A DNA stretch of 64,000 nucleotides. Origin: Ectobacillus ponti. Lineage in GTDB: Bacteria; Bacillota; Bacilli; Bacillales; Bacillaceae_G. The stretch is taken from positions 42,532-106,531 of the forward strand of contig NZ_JANCLT010000010.1 in the NCBI RefSeq assembly GCF_024294785.1, written 5' to 3'. A program made the translations under genes and the position numbers. Shown here piece by piece: positions 1 to 8,950 of this stretch. The notes below the pieces were generated by a model, which made no database searches, was not told the DNA's origin, and worked only from the letters and a program-made list of their open reading frames with translations. Within the stretch, counting starts at the first letter, position 1. The number at the start of each line of letters is the position of its first letter.

Positions 1-294
1 CAGGAACTGAACCGCCCTGCTTTTGATTTCCCAGGCGCCTGGTACGCAGTCGGAAACCAGCAGATTCATCTGCTGGTCCAGCCTGGCTCCCACACGCTGC
101 GCCATACCACACAGCTGAGCAGCCGGGAAGGCCACTTTGCCTTGCGGGTACAAAGCTACGAGCAAACCCTCGCTTGGCTGCAGAAGCATGAAATTGAAGT
201 GCTGGAGAAGCCTGACAGCAAAAGCGGCTTTGCCCAGATTTTCTGCGCCGATCCCGATGGCAATTTAATTGAACTGCATGTGGAACGGAAATAA
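1..294 (+). CDS. VOC (glyoxalase/bleomycin-resistance fold) family protein, C-terminal part
   Basis: Open reading frame entering from the left edge in frame 1 and ending at TAA; 97 residues are visible and the N-terminus lies outside the window. The end carries FCADPDGNLIEL, the C-terminal signature of the vicinal oxygen chelate fold, in which the Glu of the NxIEL motif is usually a metal ligand. A His near the visible start (IHLL) fits a second ligand. Members include lactoylglutathione lyase, fosfomycin thiol transferase and dioxygenases. The visible part does not say which, so the substrate is unknown. Confidence 0.8.
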   Translation, partial: QELNRPAFDFPGAWYAVGNQQIHLLVQPGSHTLRHTTQLSSREGHFALRVQSYEQTLAWLQKHEIEVLEKPDSKSGFAQIFCADPDGNLIELHVERK

Positions 295-334
295 GCTGAT
301 GGCTGCAGATGATACCCTGCAGCCATCAGCTTTT
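294..334. terminator. Bidirectional intrinsic terminator
   Basis: Perfect 15-bp inverted repeat (AGCTGATGGCTGCAG and its complement) with an 8-nt loop, starting on the last base of the VOC stop codon and followed by a short T run on the plus strand. It separates two convergent genes and probably ends both transcripts. Confidence 0.8.
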
Positions 335-335
335 A

Positions 336-1088
336 TCAAATGCCGAATGTATTGCCGCCATTCACCGAAAGCGACTGGCCTGTAATAAATCTCCCAGCAT
401 CTGACGCCAGGAACACGACGGCATTGCCAATATCAAGCGGCTCCCCCGTACGCCCAAGCGGCACGCCCTGCTGATACCCGCTTGTATCGATTCCCGCATG
501 CCGCTCTACCGGAATAAAGCCCGGGTTGATCATGTTCACGGTAATGTTAAAGGAACCCAGCTCATTTGCCCATGAACGTGTCATGCCAAGCTGGGCGGAT
601 TTCGCCGTTACGTAGCTGGCGAAGTTAGGATTGCCGATTTGCACAACCTCGCTGCCGATCTGAATGATCCGGCCGGCCTTCTTTGCCTTCATGCCCGGCA
701 GTACTGCCTTCGTCAGCAGCAGGGGCGCCTTCACAAAAAAGTGAAGCTGGTCCAGATAATCCTGCCAAGTGCTGTCTTCGATGGACAGCTCCGGCTGCGG
801 CCCCGTGGCATTATTCACCAGAATATCAATGGTGCCGCCGCAGACAGCCTCCGCTTCCCGCACGATGCGCTCCACAGAAGCTTCATCCGTTACATCCCCC
901 TGTACTGCAAATGCTGTTCCCCCGGCCTCTTGAATCAGCCTGACGGTCCGCACAGCATCCTCCGCGCTGTAAGCGTAGTTGACGGCCACAACAGCGCCGG
1001 CTTCCGCCAATGCGAGACAAATGAACCGTCCCAATCCTCTGGACCCGCCCGTCACAAGGGCCACTTTGTTCTTCAAATCATACTGCAT
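336..1088 (-). CDS. Short-chain dehydrogenase/reductase (FabG-like SDR)
   Basis: 250-residue classical SDR oxidoreductase, cytoplasmic, NAD(P)H-dependent. The Rossmann motif TGGSRGLG lies near residue 15, the NNA motif is central, and the YxxxK catalytic pair appears as YVTAK with an upstream Ser. The C-terminal VNGGNTFG is typical of 3-oxoacyl-ACP reductase-like members. I place the start at ATG 1088 because GGGGAGG lies 8 nt upstream; a longer frame to 1178 has no ribosome site. SDRs of this type act on many alcohols and ketones, and the substrate cannot be read from sequence. It appears monocistronic and converges on the VOC gene. Confidence 0.85.
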   Translation of the reverse strand: MQYDLKNKVALVTGGSRGLGRFICLALAEAGAVVAVNYAYSAEDAVRTVRLIQEAGGTAFAVQGDVTDEASVERIVREAEAVCGGTIDILVNNATGPQPELSIEDSTWQDYLDQLHFFVKAPLLLTKAVLPGMKAKKAGRIIQIGSEVVQIGNPNFASYVTAKSAQLGMTRSWANELGSFNITVNMINPGFIPVERHAGIDTSGYQQGVPLGRTGEPLDIGNAVVFLASDAGRFITGQSLSVNGGNTFGI

Positions 1089-1265
1089 GTGCAAGACCTC
1101 CCCATTTCGTGGATATACGATTCTCTCCACTATTTTACTATAGAGCGCCTTCTTCTGCTGTTGAAGTATGCGGGGCAACCTTATGCATTGTCAGGGGGAC
1201 AAGCGGACTCCCGGAAGTCCGGCTGATTTCAACATACTTTTCCTTCCCTTCTGCACGATGCACAC

Positions 1266-1322
1266 AAAAAGAGGGACGGCACAGAAGCCCGCCTGCAGGC
1301 AGTCTCTTCGGCCATCCCCCTT
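1266..1322 (-). terminator. Terminator of the efeUOB operon
   Basis: On the minus strand, just after the efeB stop, AGGGGGATGGC pairs with GCCGTCCCTCT (one G-U pair), followed by TTTTT. A smaller CTGCAGG palindrome sits inside the loop. The rest of the interval 1089-1334 shows nothing else recognisable. Confidence 0.7.
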
Positions 1323-1334
1323 TGCGGAGCAGCT

Positions 1335-2588
<1,254 letters not shown>

Positions 2589-2596
2589 CTACTCTA

Positions 2597-3766
2597 TTAA
2601 AAAATTTCAGCAGTTTGTGCCATCAGCTCAGACAAGGCGCTCAGCTGCTGGCTTAATTCCCGAACCTGTTCCTTTGTCAGAGATGTATAGTTCATATAGG
2701 AATCACCTTGCTTATATTTCGCCAGGGAGGCTGTAATACCGTTGAATTGTTCATCAAGCTTTTTCGCCAGCTCAGCATTCTTCTCGTTCAGGGCTGGAAG
2801 AATGGCATGATAGATTGCCTGCGAGCCTTCTACGTTTGCTGCCAGGTCAACAAGATCAATATGAGAATACCGCTCTTCTTCCCCAGTAATCTTGGAAATA
2901 GCCGCTTCATTCAGAAGCTCCATCGCTCCGGCAACCACCTGCGTCGGCTCCAGCTTTACACCCTTAATCTTCGTCTGGAGCTCTGTTACATCCTGATTCA
3001 GCTGGTCGGCATATTTCTCCATACCTGTCAGGGAGCCATCCACCCAAAGCGCTTTTTCAATGCGGTGGAAGCCGCTCCACTCTTCAGCCGCCACATCTCC
3101 TTCACGCGCGTCAATTCTGGGGTCCAAATCGCCGAAGCTTTCCGCAATCGGCTCAATGCGCTCGTAATATACACGGGAAGCGCCATACAGCTGCTTTGCC
3201 TGCTCCATATTTTTCGCCTTCACCGCTTCTGTAAATGCTTTTGTTGTTGTCACGAAGGAGGCGGTTTGCTCATTTACGTACGCGCTGTACTCTTCAACCG
3301 CCTTCTGCAGCGCCTCAGAATTCTTCATCGCTGTTTGCTTCGGATTTTTCAGATTCTCCAGTGAACGGCTGAGCTGCACGCTTAAATCCTGCGCTTTTGT
3401 TTTATCAACAGTTTCTTTCATTGCTTCTGTATAGAGCGGCTGCAAATATTTCTCTGCGTCTGTATACAATAAAGGATACTTCTCACGTATTTCGTTCTCG
3501 GCAGACAGCCATTTCTCATTCAGCTCTGTTCCGTATTGTTTTACTTGCTTCCTATCATCCTGCTGCAGCGACTCCTGCAGCTTCTTTAAAGAAGCCTGCA
3601 TCGCTTCTACATTCGTCTTCAGGGATGTTTGTTTCCCTTCCGCTTTTGCCTCCTGCTGGTCCTTTGCTTTGGAAGAGTTTGCTTCCTTGCTGCAGGCTGA
3701 CAGGACAGGGAGTGTCAGAAGAGAAAGAGTAAGTGCTGTATAGGTAAATGGTTTTTTAAATTTCAT
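2597..3766 (-). CDS. efeO: Iron-binding lipoprotein EfeO (M75/imelysin domain)
   Basis: 389 residues with a lipoprotein signal (LSAC, lipidated Cys25), a charged linker, a helical segment around residues 55-130, then an M75/imelysin domain with the HxxE motif (HRIEKALW). It is anchored on the outer face of the membrane and is thought to bind ferric iron for delivery to the EfeU permease. The gene starts one base after the efeU stop, so the two are translationally close. The helical segment around Trp86 resembles two segments in the N-terminal half of EfeU (see findings). Confidence 0.92.
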   Translation of the reverse strand: MKFKKPFTYTALTLSLLTLPVLSACSKEANSSKAKDQQEAKAEGKQTSLKTNVEAMQASLKKLQESLQQDDRKQVKQYGTELNEKWLSAENEIREKYPLLYTDAEKYLQPLYTEAMKETVDKTKAQDLSVQLSRSLENLKNPKQTAMKNSEALQKAVEEYSAYVNEQTASFVTTTKAFTEAVKAKNMEQAKQLYGASRVYYERIEPIAESFGDLDPRIDAREGDVAAEEWSGFHRIEKALWVDGSLTGMEKYADQLNQDVTELQTKIKGVKLEPTQVVAGAMELLNEAAISKITGEEERYSHIDLVDLAANVEGSQAIYHAILPALNEKNAELAKKLDEQFNGITASLAKYKQGDSYMNYTSLTKEQVRELSQQLSALSELMAQTAEIF

Positions 3767-3767
3767 A

Positions 3768-5246
3768 TTATACGGCCTCCTGGCTCACTTGTTTTCTGCG
3801 ATTTGGCTTTCTTTGCATCAAAACGATGACAAGAGAAAGAAGGATAACTGCAAATTGCGGCAATGCACTGTACCAAGACGGGTACATGCCCAAGAACGAA
3901 ATGGTCGGCAGCATATCATTTCCCGCCGAAGGAATCATGCCTGACAGCTGCAGGCTGTGGATTCCTGATCCCATAAACTTAATACACATATAAAATATAA
4001 TCAGACTGGAAGCAAGGAAGAACGGCTTGAGCGGCAAGCGGACACTCAGCTTCAGCATCAGTACTCCGATGACAAGGAGGACCCCGAAGCCAACGGCAAT
4101 TCCGGCGGCCAGCTCCGACATTGACATTTGATGCACCATGCCGACCAGGAAGATCACCGTTTCCACCCCTTCCCGCAGAATCGCCAGAAAAGCGAGAGCC
4201 GCAAAGGAGAACGCTTTTCCATTGCTGATTGCTTGCTCTGTCTTTTGGTTCATAAAAGCATTCCATCTCTTCACATTGGCATTCCGATGAAGCCAATGGC
4301 TTACATACAGCAGCATAAGGCTGGCAATGACACCAGATAATCCGTTAATCAAGAAATTATTTTGGCCGAATGCCGCTGCACTCAGCGCGTAGCTCACAAG
4401 GAAGCCGACGGCCAGGCTTGCAAGAAGCCCGGTGATAGTGCCTCCCCAAATCCATGTGCCGCCCCGCTTCATGTTTGCCTTTTTACTGAAGGTGAGCAAC
4501 GCTCCCACAACCAACAAGGCTTCCACTCCTTCGCGGATCGGAATTAATGCAGCATCCCACATCCCATATGAAGCTTGTGACAGCGGCTCTAAATCCCTGG
4601 TCATGGCATCGATGGCAGCGGTTGCCTTTTTCACTCCGCCTGCTTCCTCCATATAGGAAGACAATTGGACGAGCCGTTGCTCAGCATTGTTGTATACCGT
4701 TTTCGACTGACTGACCACATCCCCTTCAATGCTCAGCCATTGTGACTTCAGCGCTTCTATTTCAGCCTTTGCTTTCGCCATGTCTCCGTCTGTCAGGGAT
4801 TGCTTCGCCTGCTGCAGCAGACTGATATAAGCGGTTATAGTCATTTTCTTGACAGACTTCTCGTTCTTCTCCAAGTATCCTTGGCTGTACTGGTTCAGTA
4901 CACTTTTCAGCAGCTGTAAGGACTCCTCCGCCTTTTGCTTGTCGTGATTCAACAGGGATACAGAGACAGTCGCCATCTTTGTTTCTATTTTTCCCAACGC
5001 ATCCGGGGACTGCTCCCTCATATCGCCCTTCATCTGGCTCCAATTCTTTTTAAAAGCCTGGAAGGACTCTGTTGCTTTTTCAAAATTATCTTCCTTCACT
5101 TGTTGAATTGCACCGTCCACATCCGGCACCAATGCCTGAATCCCGTTCTGCAGACTTCCATCTGCGGCAAACACCAGATTGTGTCCGCTTATGTACAAAA
5201 CAAGGAGAAATGAAAAGACTCCCCTCAAAACTCTATGAATTTTCAT
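3768..5246 (-). CDS. efeU: Iron permease EfeU (FTR1 family) with extracytoplasmic helical domain
   Basis: 492 residues. A signal peptide (residues 1-28) is followed by a roughly 200-residue helical extracellular domain and then a seven-helix FTR1 permease. Both iron-translocation motifs are present as REGVE, near residues 237-241 and 357-361. Start chosen at ATG 5246, preceded by GGGGTGTGGG; an ATG five codons earlier has no ribosome site. First gene of efeU-efeO-efeB. Tandem Fur boxes at the promoter imply induction under iron limitation. The extracellular half holds two copies of a Trp-centred helical module. Confidence 0.92.
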   Translation of the reverse strand: MKIHRVLRGVFSFLLVLYISGHNLVFAADGSLQNGIQALVPDVDGAIQQVKEDNFEKATESFQAFKKNWSQMKGDMREQSPDALGKIETKMATVSVSLLNHDKQKAEESLQLLKSVLNQYSQGYLEKNEKSVKKMTITAYISLLQQAKQSLTDGDMAKAKAEIEALKSQWLSIEGDVVSQSKTVYNNAEQRLVQLSSYMEEAGGVKKATAAIDAMTRDLEPLSQASYGMWDAALIPIREGVEALLVVGALLTFSKKANMKRGGTWIWGGTITGLLASLAVGFLVSYALSAAAFGQNNFLINGLSGVIASLMLLYVSHWLHRNANVKRWNAFMNQKTEQAISNGKAFSFAALAFLAILREGVETVIFLVGMVHQMSMSELAAGIAVGFGVLLVIGVLMLKLSVRLPLKPFFLASSLIIFYMCIKFMGSGIHSLQLSGMIPSAGNDMLPTISFLGMYPSWYSALPQFAVILLSLVIVLMQRKPNRRKQVSQEAV

Positions 5247-5268
5247 TCCCACACCCCGCATTTAAATT

Positions 5269-5338
5269 GAAAACGATTATCATTCTCTCTTTGTTTTATC
5301 AAAATATATCCACTCTGTCAATAATGAATCTCAATCTC
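5269..5338 (-). promoter_or_regulatory. efeU promoter bracketed by two Fur boxes
   Basis: Reading the minus strand: TTGACA (5321-5316), 17 nt, TAAAAC (5298-5293). A Fur box at 5287-5269 matches 16 of 19 positions of GATAATGATAATCATTATC and lies downstream of the -10. A second at 5338-5320 matches 14 of 19 and overlaps the upstream edge of the -35. Fe-Fur bound at both would occlude the promoter. The remaining sequence between efeU and the next gene (5339-5587) holds only the promoter of the small plus-strand gene. Confidence 0.85.
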
Positions 5339-5514
5339 ATTTGCATATACCACATCATATATGGTGCTCTTCTCTTGCCTTATTTGTACACGATACCCAG
5401 GCAAACCACTCAGAAAGACCCGCCAGTTGCACTGTACAGACACATGTGCTCTGTATAAAGAAGTTCTGCCCATACCTTGTAAATGGGAATAAAAAACTAT
5501 AAGGCAGTTATTCA

Positions 5515-5543
5515 TTTACAATTCTCTTCCCCCACACTATAAT
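5515..5543 (+). promoter_or_regulatory. SigA-type promoter of the 57-residue zinc-ribbon gene
   Basis: TTTACA (5515-5520), 17-nt spacer, TATAAT (5538-5543). The predicted start lies about 40 nt upstream of the ATG at 5588. Confidence 0.65.
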
Positions 5544-5587
5544 TCTTAGTAAACAAATGAGATTTATCAACTAAAAGAGGTGTTATC

Positions 5588-5761
5588 ATGCTAAAGCGTT
5601 TTTCCGTATCTCAAGATGTCTGTCCCGTATGCAAGAAAGCTCTTGCAACAGAGGCCCACCATTTCTTCTCATCCCATGTTACAAAACAGTGCCCGGATGG
5701 ACACTACGAGAAAGAACAGCACCCGGCATTAGAGATACCTGTTGAGGTTCTAAAGCAATGA
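5588..5761 (+). CDS. Small zinc-ribbon-like protein, 57 residues
   Basis: Reads ATG to TGA for 57 residues. GAGGTG lies 6 nt upstream and a good promoter lies before that. Four potential metal ligands are arranged as CPVC (Cys12, Cys15), Cys35 and His39, the pattern of a treble-clef or zinc-ribbon knuckle. There is no signal peptide or membrane segment. The gene stands alone on the plus strand between the Fur-controlled efe operon and the sulfur-relay operon. I do not recognise a named family. Metal binding is inferred from spacing; the partner and role are unknown. Confidence 0.7.
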   Translation: MLKRFSVSQDVCPVCKKALATEAHHFFSSHVTKQCPDGHYEKEQHPALEIPVEVLKQ

Positions 5762-5846
5762 GAAAAATTCAATGAAGGCCCCTTACACCAAAATAAAAAG
5801 CACACTACCTACAGCAGTGCGCCCAGTCCTTGTGATTGTTTCATCG

Positions 5847-6626
5847 TTATCCTAAAATATCCAGCCAAATCTTGATGGAGGTGGCAACAATCAATCCTGC
5901 CAGGATGAGTTGCAGAACCTTTGTATTCATTCTCTGGCCTGCTTTCGCCCCAAGCGGCGAAGCAATCAGACTTGCCACAACCATAATCGCTGCGGGCAAC
6001 CATACAACTTGGCCGGTTGCCACCTTCCCGGCAATGGATCCAATAGATGAAATAAACGTGATGGCCAAGGATGAAGCAATGGTCATGCGAGTCGGGATTT
6101 TTAAGATTACCAGCATAATGGGAACAAGAATAAATGCCCCGCCGGCACCGACAATGCCTGAAACCGTCCCGACAAGAAACGCTGCCCCCGCAGCAATCCC
6201 GCCGTTATACTTCACTTCCTCGGGAGGGAGGTGCTCCACTCCCTTCTTTGGAATCAGCATCATAACGGCAGCTGCTGTCGCCAGCACAGCATAAATCACG
6301 TTTACCTGGCCTTCGCTGATGAGTTTAGAGCCAAACCCGCCAATCAAGCTTCCCGCCAAAATGCTGATTCCCATGTAGAGGACAAGTGACCGGTTCATAT
6401 ACTCGCTTTTCCGGTAATACCAAACCCCTCCCAAGGTGGCGAAGAACACCTGGACAGCCACAATACCGGATACTTCATGAGCGCTGAAGGCTGTGAAGCC
6501 CAGTACAGCGGGAACATAAAGCAGAATCGGATAATTGATAATGGCCCCCCCGATGCCCAGCATTCCGGAAATAAAAGATCCGACAAAACCAATTAGAAAT
6601 AACGTAAGGATGAAACTCAGCCCCAT
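5847..6626 (-). CDS. yrkJ: TauE/SafE-family membrane exporter (YrkJ-like)
   Basis: 259 residues, about eight membrane helices. The fold is two inverted halves, each with a glycine-rich signature ([12 protein letters not shown] near the start, [11 protein letters not shown] in the second half). Family members move sulfite, thiosulfate or organosulfonates across the membrane. Last gene of the CstR-linked operon, where the likely substrate is sulfite or thiosulfate made by persulfide oxidation. B. subtilis yrkJ and S. aureus tauE occupy the same position. The weak inverted repeat at about 5785-5815 is not a convincing terminator. Confidence 0.85.
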   Translation of the reverse strand: MGLSFILTLFLIGFVGSFISGMLGIGGAIINYPILLYVPAVLGFTAFSAHEVSGIVAVQVFFATLGGVWYYRKSEYMNRSLVLYMGISILAGSLIGGFGSKLISEGQVNVIYAVLATAAAVMMLIPKKGVEHLPPEEVKYNGGIAAGAAFLVGTVSGIVGAGGAFILVPIMLVILKIPTRMTIASSLAITFISSIGSIAGKVATGQVVWLPAAIMVVASLIASPLGAKAGQRMNTKVLQLILAGLIVATSIKIWLDILG

Positions 6627-6662
6627 TGTGCATCCCCCCAGGCAGCATTCCGTACTTCTCCC

Positions 6663-6959
6663 TTACTCTACAGCACCTTCCCATGCCAGCATGCCGCCTG
6701 TCATGTTAATGACTTTGTAGCCGTGGCTTTCCAACAGCTCCGTTGCTCTGCCGCTGCGGCCGCCTGAGCGGCAAATCATAATGTACTCCTTGTTTTTATC
6801 CAACTCATGCATACGGAATTCCACAAGCCCAAGCGGAATGTTCACAGCGCCGGGAATTTTCCCTGCTGCCACTTCATCTGTCTCACGCACATCAATTAAA
6901 TTCAATGCTTCCCCTGCCGCCAGCTTTGCTTCCAGTTCTTTTGTTGTCATGCTCTTCAT
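6663..6959 (-). CDS. Single-domain rhodanese (thiosulfate sulfurtransferase)
   Basis: 98 residues, one rhodanese domain filling the protein, cytoplasmic. The active-site loop CRSGGRS carries the persulfide-forming Cys63, and the N-terminal LIDVRE motif is intact. It would carry sulfane sulfur between donors such as thiosulfate or polysulfide and acceptors such as TusA or DsrE. GGGAGCG precedes the ATG. The neighbouring rhodanese gene ends 17 nt upstream. Confidence 0.9.
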   Translation of the reverse strand: MKSMTTKELEAKLAAGEALNLIDVRETDEVAAGKIPGAVNIPLGLVEFRMHELDKNKEYIMICRSGGRSGRATELLESHGYKVINMTGGMLAWEGAVE

Positions 6960-6975
6960 TAGACTCGCTCCCTTT

Positions 6976-7338
6976 CTAGTTCCAGGCGCTCATGCCGCCT
7001 TTTACATTTTTAATATTGACAAACCCAAGCTTTTTCAGCAGTTTGCTCGCCTGCGTGCTTCTCATGCCGCTTTGGCAAATGACAACAACACCTTTTTCCT
7101 TGGAAAGCTTTTCTGCCTTCTGTCCCAGTTCGTGCAGCGGAATGTTTTGAAATCCTTTAATATGGTTTCCTCGAAACTCCCCAGACGTACGAACATCCAC
7201 AAACTGCACCTGCTTATTTTTCAATTCTGCTTTCAGTTCATCTGTCGTAATGACCTGCACTCCTTTTACAGGCATCATCCGTCTCATCACCAACCAGCCA
7301 ATCAGAACTACCAGTAATCCATTAATCGCCATCGACAT
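6976..7338 (-). CDS. Membrane-anchored rhodanese
   Basis: 120 residues. An N-terminal helix (INGLLVVLIGWLV) anchors the protein, followed by a complete rhodanese domain with active-site loop CQSGMRS (Cys88). The soluble domain most likely faces the cytoplasm because Arg and Lys follow the helix. AAGGGG lies 8-9 nt before the ATG at 7338; another ATG at 7344 is too close to that site. It probably passes sulfane sulfur near the membrane to the adjacent rhodanese and DsrE proteins. Confidence 0.87.
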   Translation of the reverse strand: MSMAINGLLVVLIGWLVMRRMMPVKGVQVITTDELKAELKNKQVQFVDVRTSGEFRGNHIKGFQNIPLHELGQKAEKLSKEKGVVVICQSGMRSTQASKLLKKLGFVNIKNVKGGMSAWN

Positions 7339-7351
7339 GCTCATCGCCCCT

Positions 7352-7831
7352 TTAGATGAATAGATTTACATTTCCTTCTGCTGCATCTCCCAAGTAGGCT
7401 GCTACTCCAGCGTAATCCACGCCATCCATGATTTCCTCAGGCTTCAGCCCAAGCAGGTCCACTGTCATTTGGCAGGCGACCAGCTTCACACCCTGTTCTT
7501 TCGCCAGTTCAATCAAGTCAGGCAGCGGCATCGCGTTATGCTTCTTCATGATATGCTTAATCATCTGCGGGCCCATGCCGGCAAAATTCATCCGGGACAA
7601 TCCCATTTTATTGGCGCCGCGCGGCATCATTTTGCCAAACAGCTTCTCTAAGAAGCTCTTCTGCACCGCAATAGGTTCATCTTTGCGAAGGGCATTCAAT
7701 CCCCAGAACGTATGAAAGATCGTCACTTCATGATCGTAGGCAGCCGCGCCATTGGCGATAATGTATGCCGCCATTGCTTTATCATAGTCACCGCTGAATA
7801 GCACAATGGTTGTTTTTTTCGTCTCTGTCAT
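7352..7831 (-). CDS. DsrE/DsrF-family sulfur carrier, long form
   Basis: 159 residues, DsrE/TusD-like fold. The conserved Cys120 lies in ACQMT, the position that accepts persulfide in this family; the N-terminal SGDYDKAMA segment is typical. An insert with KMMPRGANKMG (about residues 67-77) makes it longer than the 129-residue paralogue encoded at 10327. It would exchange sulfur with TusA, encoded directly upstream. Confidence 0.87.
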   Translation of the reverse strand: MTETKKTTIVLFSGDYDKAMAAYIIANGAAAYDHEVTIFHTFWGLNALRKDEPIAVQKSFLEKLFGKMMPRGANKMGLSRMNFAGMGPQMIKHIMKKHNAMPLPDLIELAKEQGVKLVACQMTVDLLGLKPEEIMDGVDYAGVAAYLGDAAEGNVNLFI

Positions 7832-7877
7832 GCTCTTCCCCCATTACCCATGCAGGTATAATATTCATCAAAAAAAT

Positions 7878-8105
7878 TTAGGCCTTGCGAATCCAGAACG
7901 TAAGCACGCCGTTCTCTTCCTTATGATCCAACAGTTCGTGGCCGCCGGATTTTGCCCATGCCGTCAAATCGCTCTTTGCACCCTTGTCAGTTGTTTGTAC
8001 TTCAAGCACTTGGCCGGACATAAGCTCATCCATGCCCTTCTTTGTTCTTACAATCGGCATCGGGCACGCCAGTCCTTTTGCATCTACCACTTTATTTACG
8101 TTCAT
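7878..8105 (-). CDS. yrkI: TusA-family sulfur carrier (YrkI-like)
   Basis: 75 residues, a complete TusA domain. The signature DAKGLACPMPIV contains the Cys-Pro that carries a persulfide. Small cytoplasmic sulfur shuttle, presumably between rhodaneses and DsrE here. TAGGAGGAAT precedes the ATG. The 81-bp gap to cstR upstream holds two palindromes that look like CstR operators, so this gene may begin a second transcript. Confidence 0.9.
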   Translation of the reverse strand: MNVNKVVDAKGLACPMPIVRTKKGMDELMSGQVLEVQTTDKGAKSDLTAWAKSGGHELLDHKEENGVLTFWIRKA

Positions 8106-8135
8106 CTCGTATTCCTCCTAAAATGTATTTTCAAT

Positions 8136-8183
8136 TACCTATAGGGGTATATTACAACGTTTCTTTTATACCGTCAAGGGTAT
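8136..8183 (-). promoter_or_regulatory. Two probable CstR operator palindromes between cstR and tusA
   Basis: TACCTATAGGGGTA (8136-8149) and ATACCGTCAAGGGTAT (8168-8183) share the ATACC...GGGTAT form known for CsoR/CstR operators. They lie between the cstR stop and the tusA ribosome site, where binding could regulate an internal transcript. Confidence 0.6.
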
Positions 8184-8186
8184 TTT

Positions 8187-8447
8187 TTAACGACTCTTCA
8201 CTAATAATGCGACGGCTTCCTTCACAACCTCATCTGTCGCTTCTCCATTCGTAATGTTATTCCGGATGCACTGCTCCAGATTTGTGCTGACGACCACCCC
8301 AATCGTACGGTCCACTGCACTGCGTACCGCCGATAATTGGGTCACCACGTCCCTACAGTCCTTTCCTTGTTCCATCATGCCCATAATCCCCTTTAGCTGT
8401 CCCTCAATCCGCTTCAGACGATTGCGGATTTCTTTGTTATACTCCAC
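8187..8447 (-). CDS. cstR: Persulfide-sensing repressor CstR (CsoR family)
   Basis: 86 residues, all-helical CsoR-family repressor. Two cysteines, Cys31 (GKDCRDV) and Cys60 (LEQC), sit where S. aureus CstR forms inter-subunit di- and trisulfides. The His ligand of copper-sensing CsoR is missing, which argues for sulfane-sulfur rather than copper sensing. Start at GTG 8447 because GAGAGGTG lies 8 nt upstream and it gives the usual family length; longer reading is possible. Nearby ATACC/GGGTAT palindromes are its likely targets. It overlaps the upstream gene by 11 nt. Confidence 0.9.
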   Translation of the reverse strand: MEYNKEIRNRLKRIEGQLKGIMGMMEQGKDCRDVVTQLSAVRSAVDRTIGVVVSTNLEQCIRNNITNGEATDEVVKEAVALLVKSR

Positions 8448-8805
8448 AATGGAACACCTCTCTTCCTTGTTTTGTAGCTCCCTTGCCATTTGTAATATGG
8501 TAACTCGCTATCGTATATCCTCTACGCCGCAGGAACCGGATAGCCAGGTTACGGTCCAGCCGGCTGGCTGCGACGACATGAAGCGGCCTTTTTGGGATAT
8601 CCTGATAAAATCTCACCAGATAGGCATAGGGAATATGAACTGCGGCATTGGTCTGGCATTTGCTTGTCTCATTATAATCACGGACATCCAGAACAAGAAT
8701 GTCCGCTCTTGCCTCATCAGCAGCCTGTACGCCATAAACGGGCATATATCGTATATAGAGTACAAGAGCAGCTAAAAAGCTTGCAAGGATTCCTACTATA
8801 AACAT
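8437..8805 (-). CDS. Membrane-anchored rhodanese-like protein lacking the catalytic Cys
   Basis: 122 residues. An N-terminal helix (residues 2-18) precedes a rhodanese-like domain with LVLDVRD near residue 40. The loop expected to hold the catalytic cysteine reads VVAASRLDR (about 77-85), with no Cys. Cys50 and Cys120 lie elsewhere. It is therefore probably not a sulfurtransferase and may bind a partner or sense a ligand. GAAGGTGATG precedes the ATG. It is the first gene of the operon and its end overlaps the start of cstR by 11 nt, so the two are probably translated together. Confidence 0.75.
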   Translation of the reverse strand: MFIVGILASFLAALVLYIRYMPVYGVQAADEARADILVLDVRDYNETSKCQTNAAVHIPYAYLVRFYQDIPKRPLHVVAASRLDRNLAIRFLRRRGYTIASYHITNGKGATKQGREVFHCGV

Positions 8806-8849
8806 ACGGCATCACCTTCGTTGTATCAGACTTACTACAACACATCATA

Positions 8850-8944
8850 TACCCCATACAGTATAAGGACAAGAGTTTTGCATCATGTAGTTTCTTCCAA
8901 ACATTCATACAGAAAGACAGAGATACCTGTTCTGGTATCCCTGT
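8850..8944 (-). promoter_or_regulatory. Weak terminator hairpin and possible CstR site upstream of the rhodanese-cstR operon
   Basis: 8917-8944: ACAGGGATACC pairs with GGTATCTCTGT (minus strand), followed only by TCTTTC, so a weak terminator for the upstream operon. 8850-8865 reads TATACTGTATGGGGTA on the minus strand, half of a CstR-like palindrome overlapping a possible -10 (TATACT). Read-through between the two operons is plausible. Confidence 0.45.
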
Positions 8945-8950
8945 TCATCT

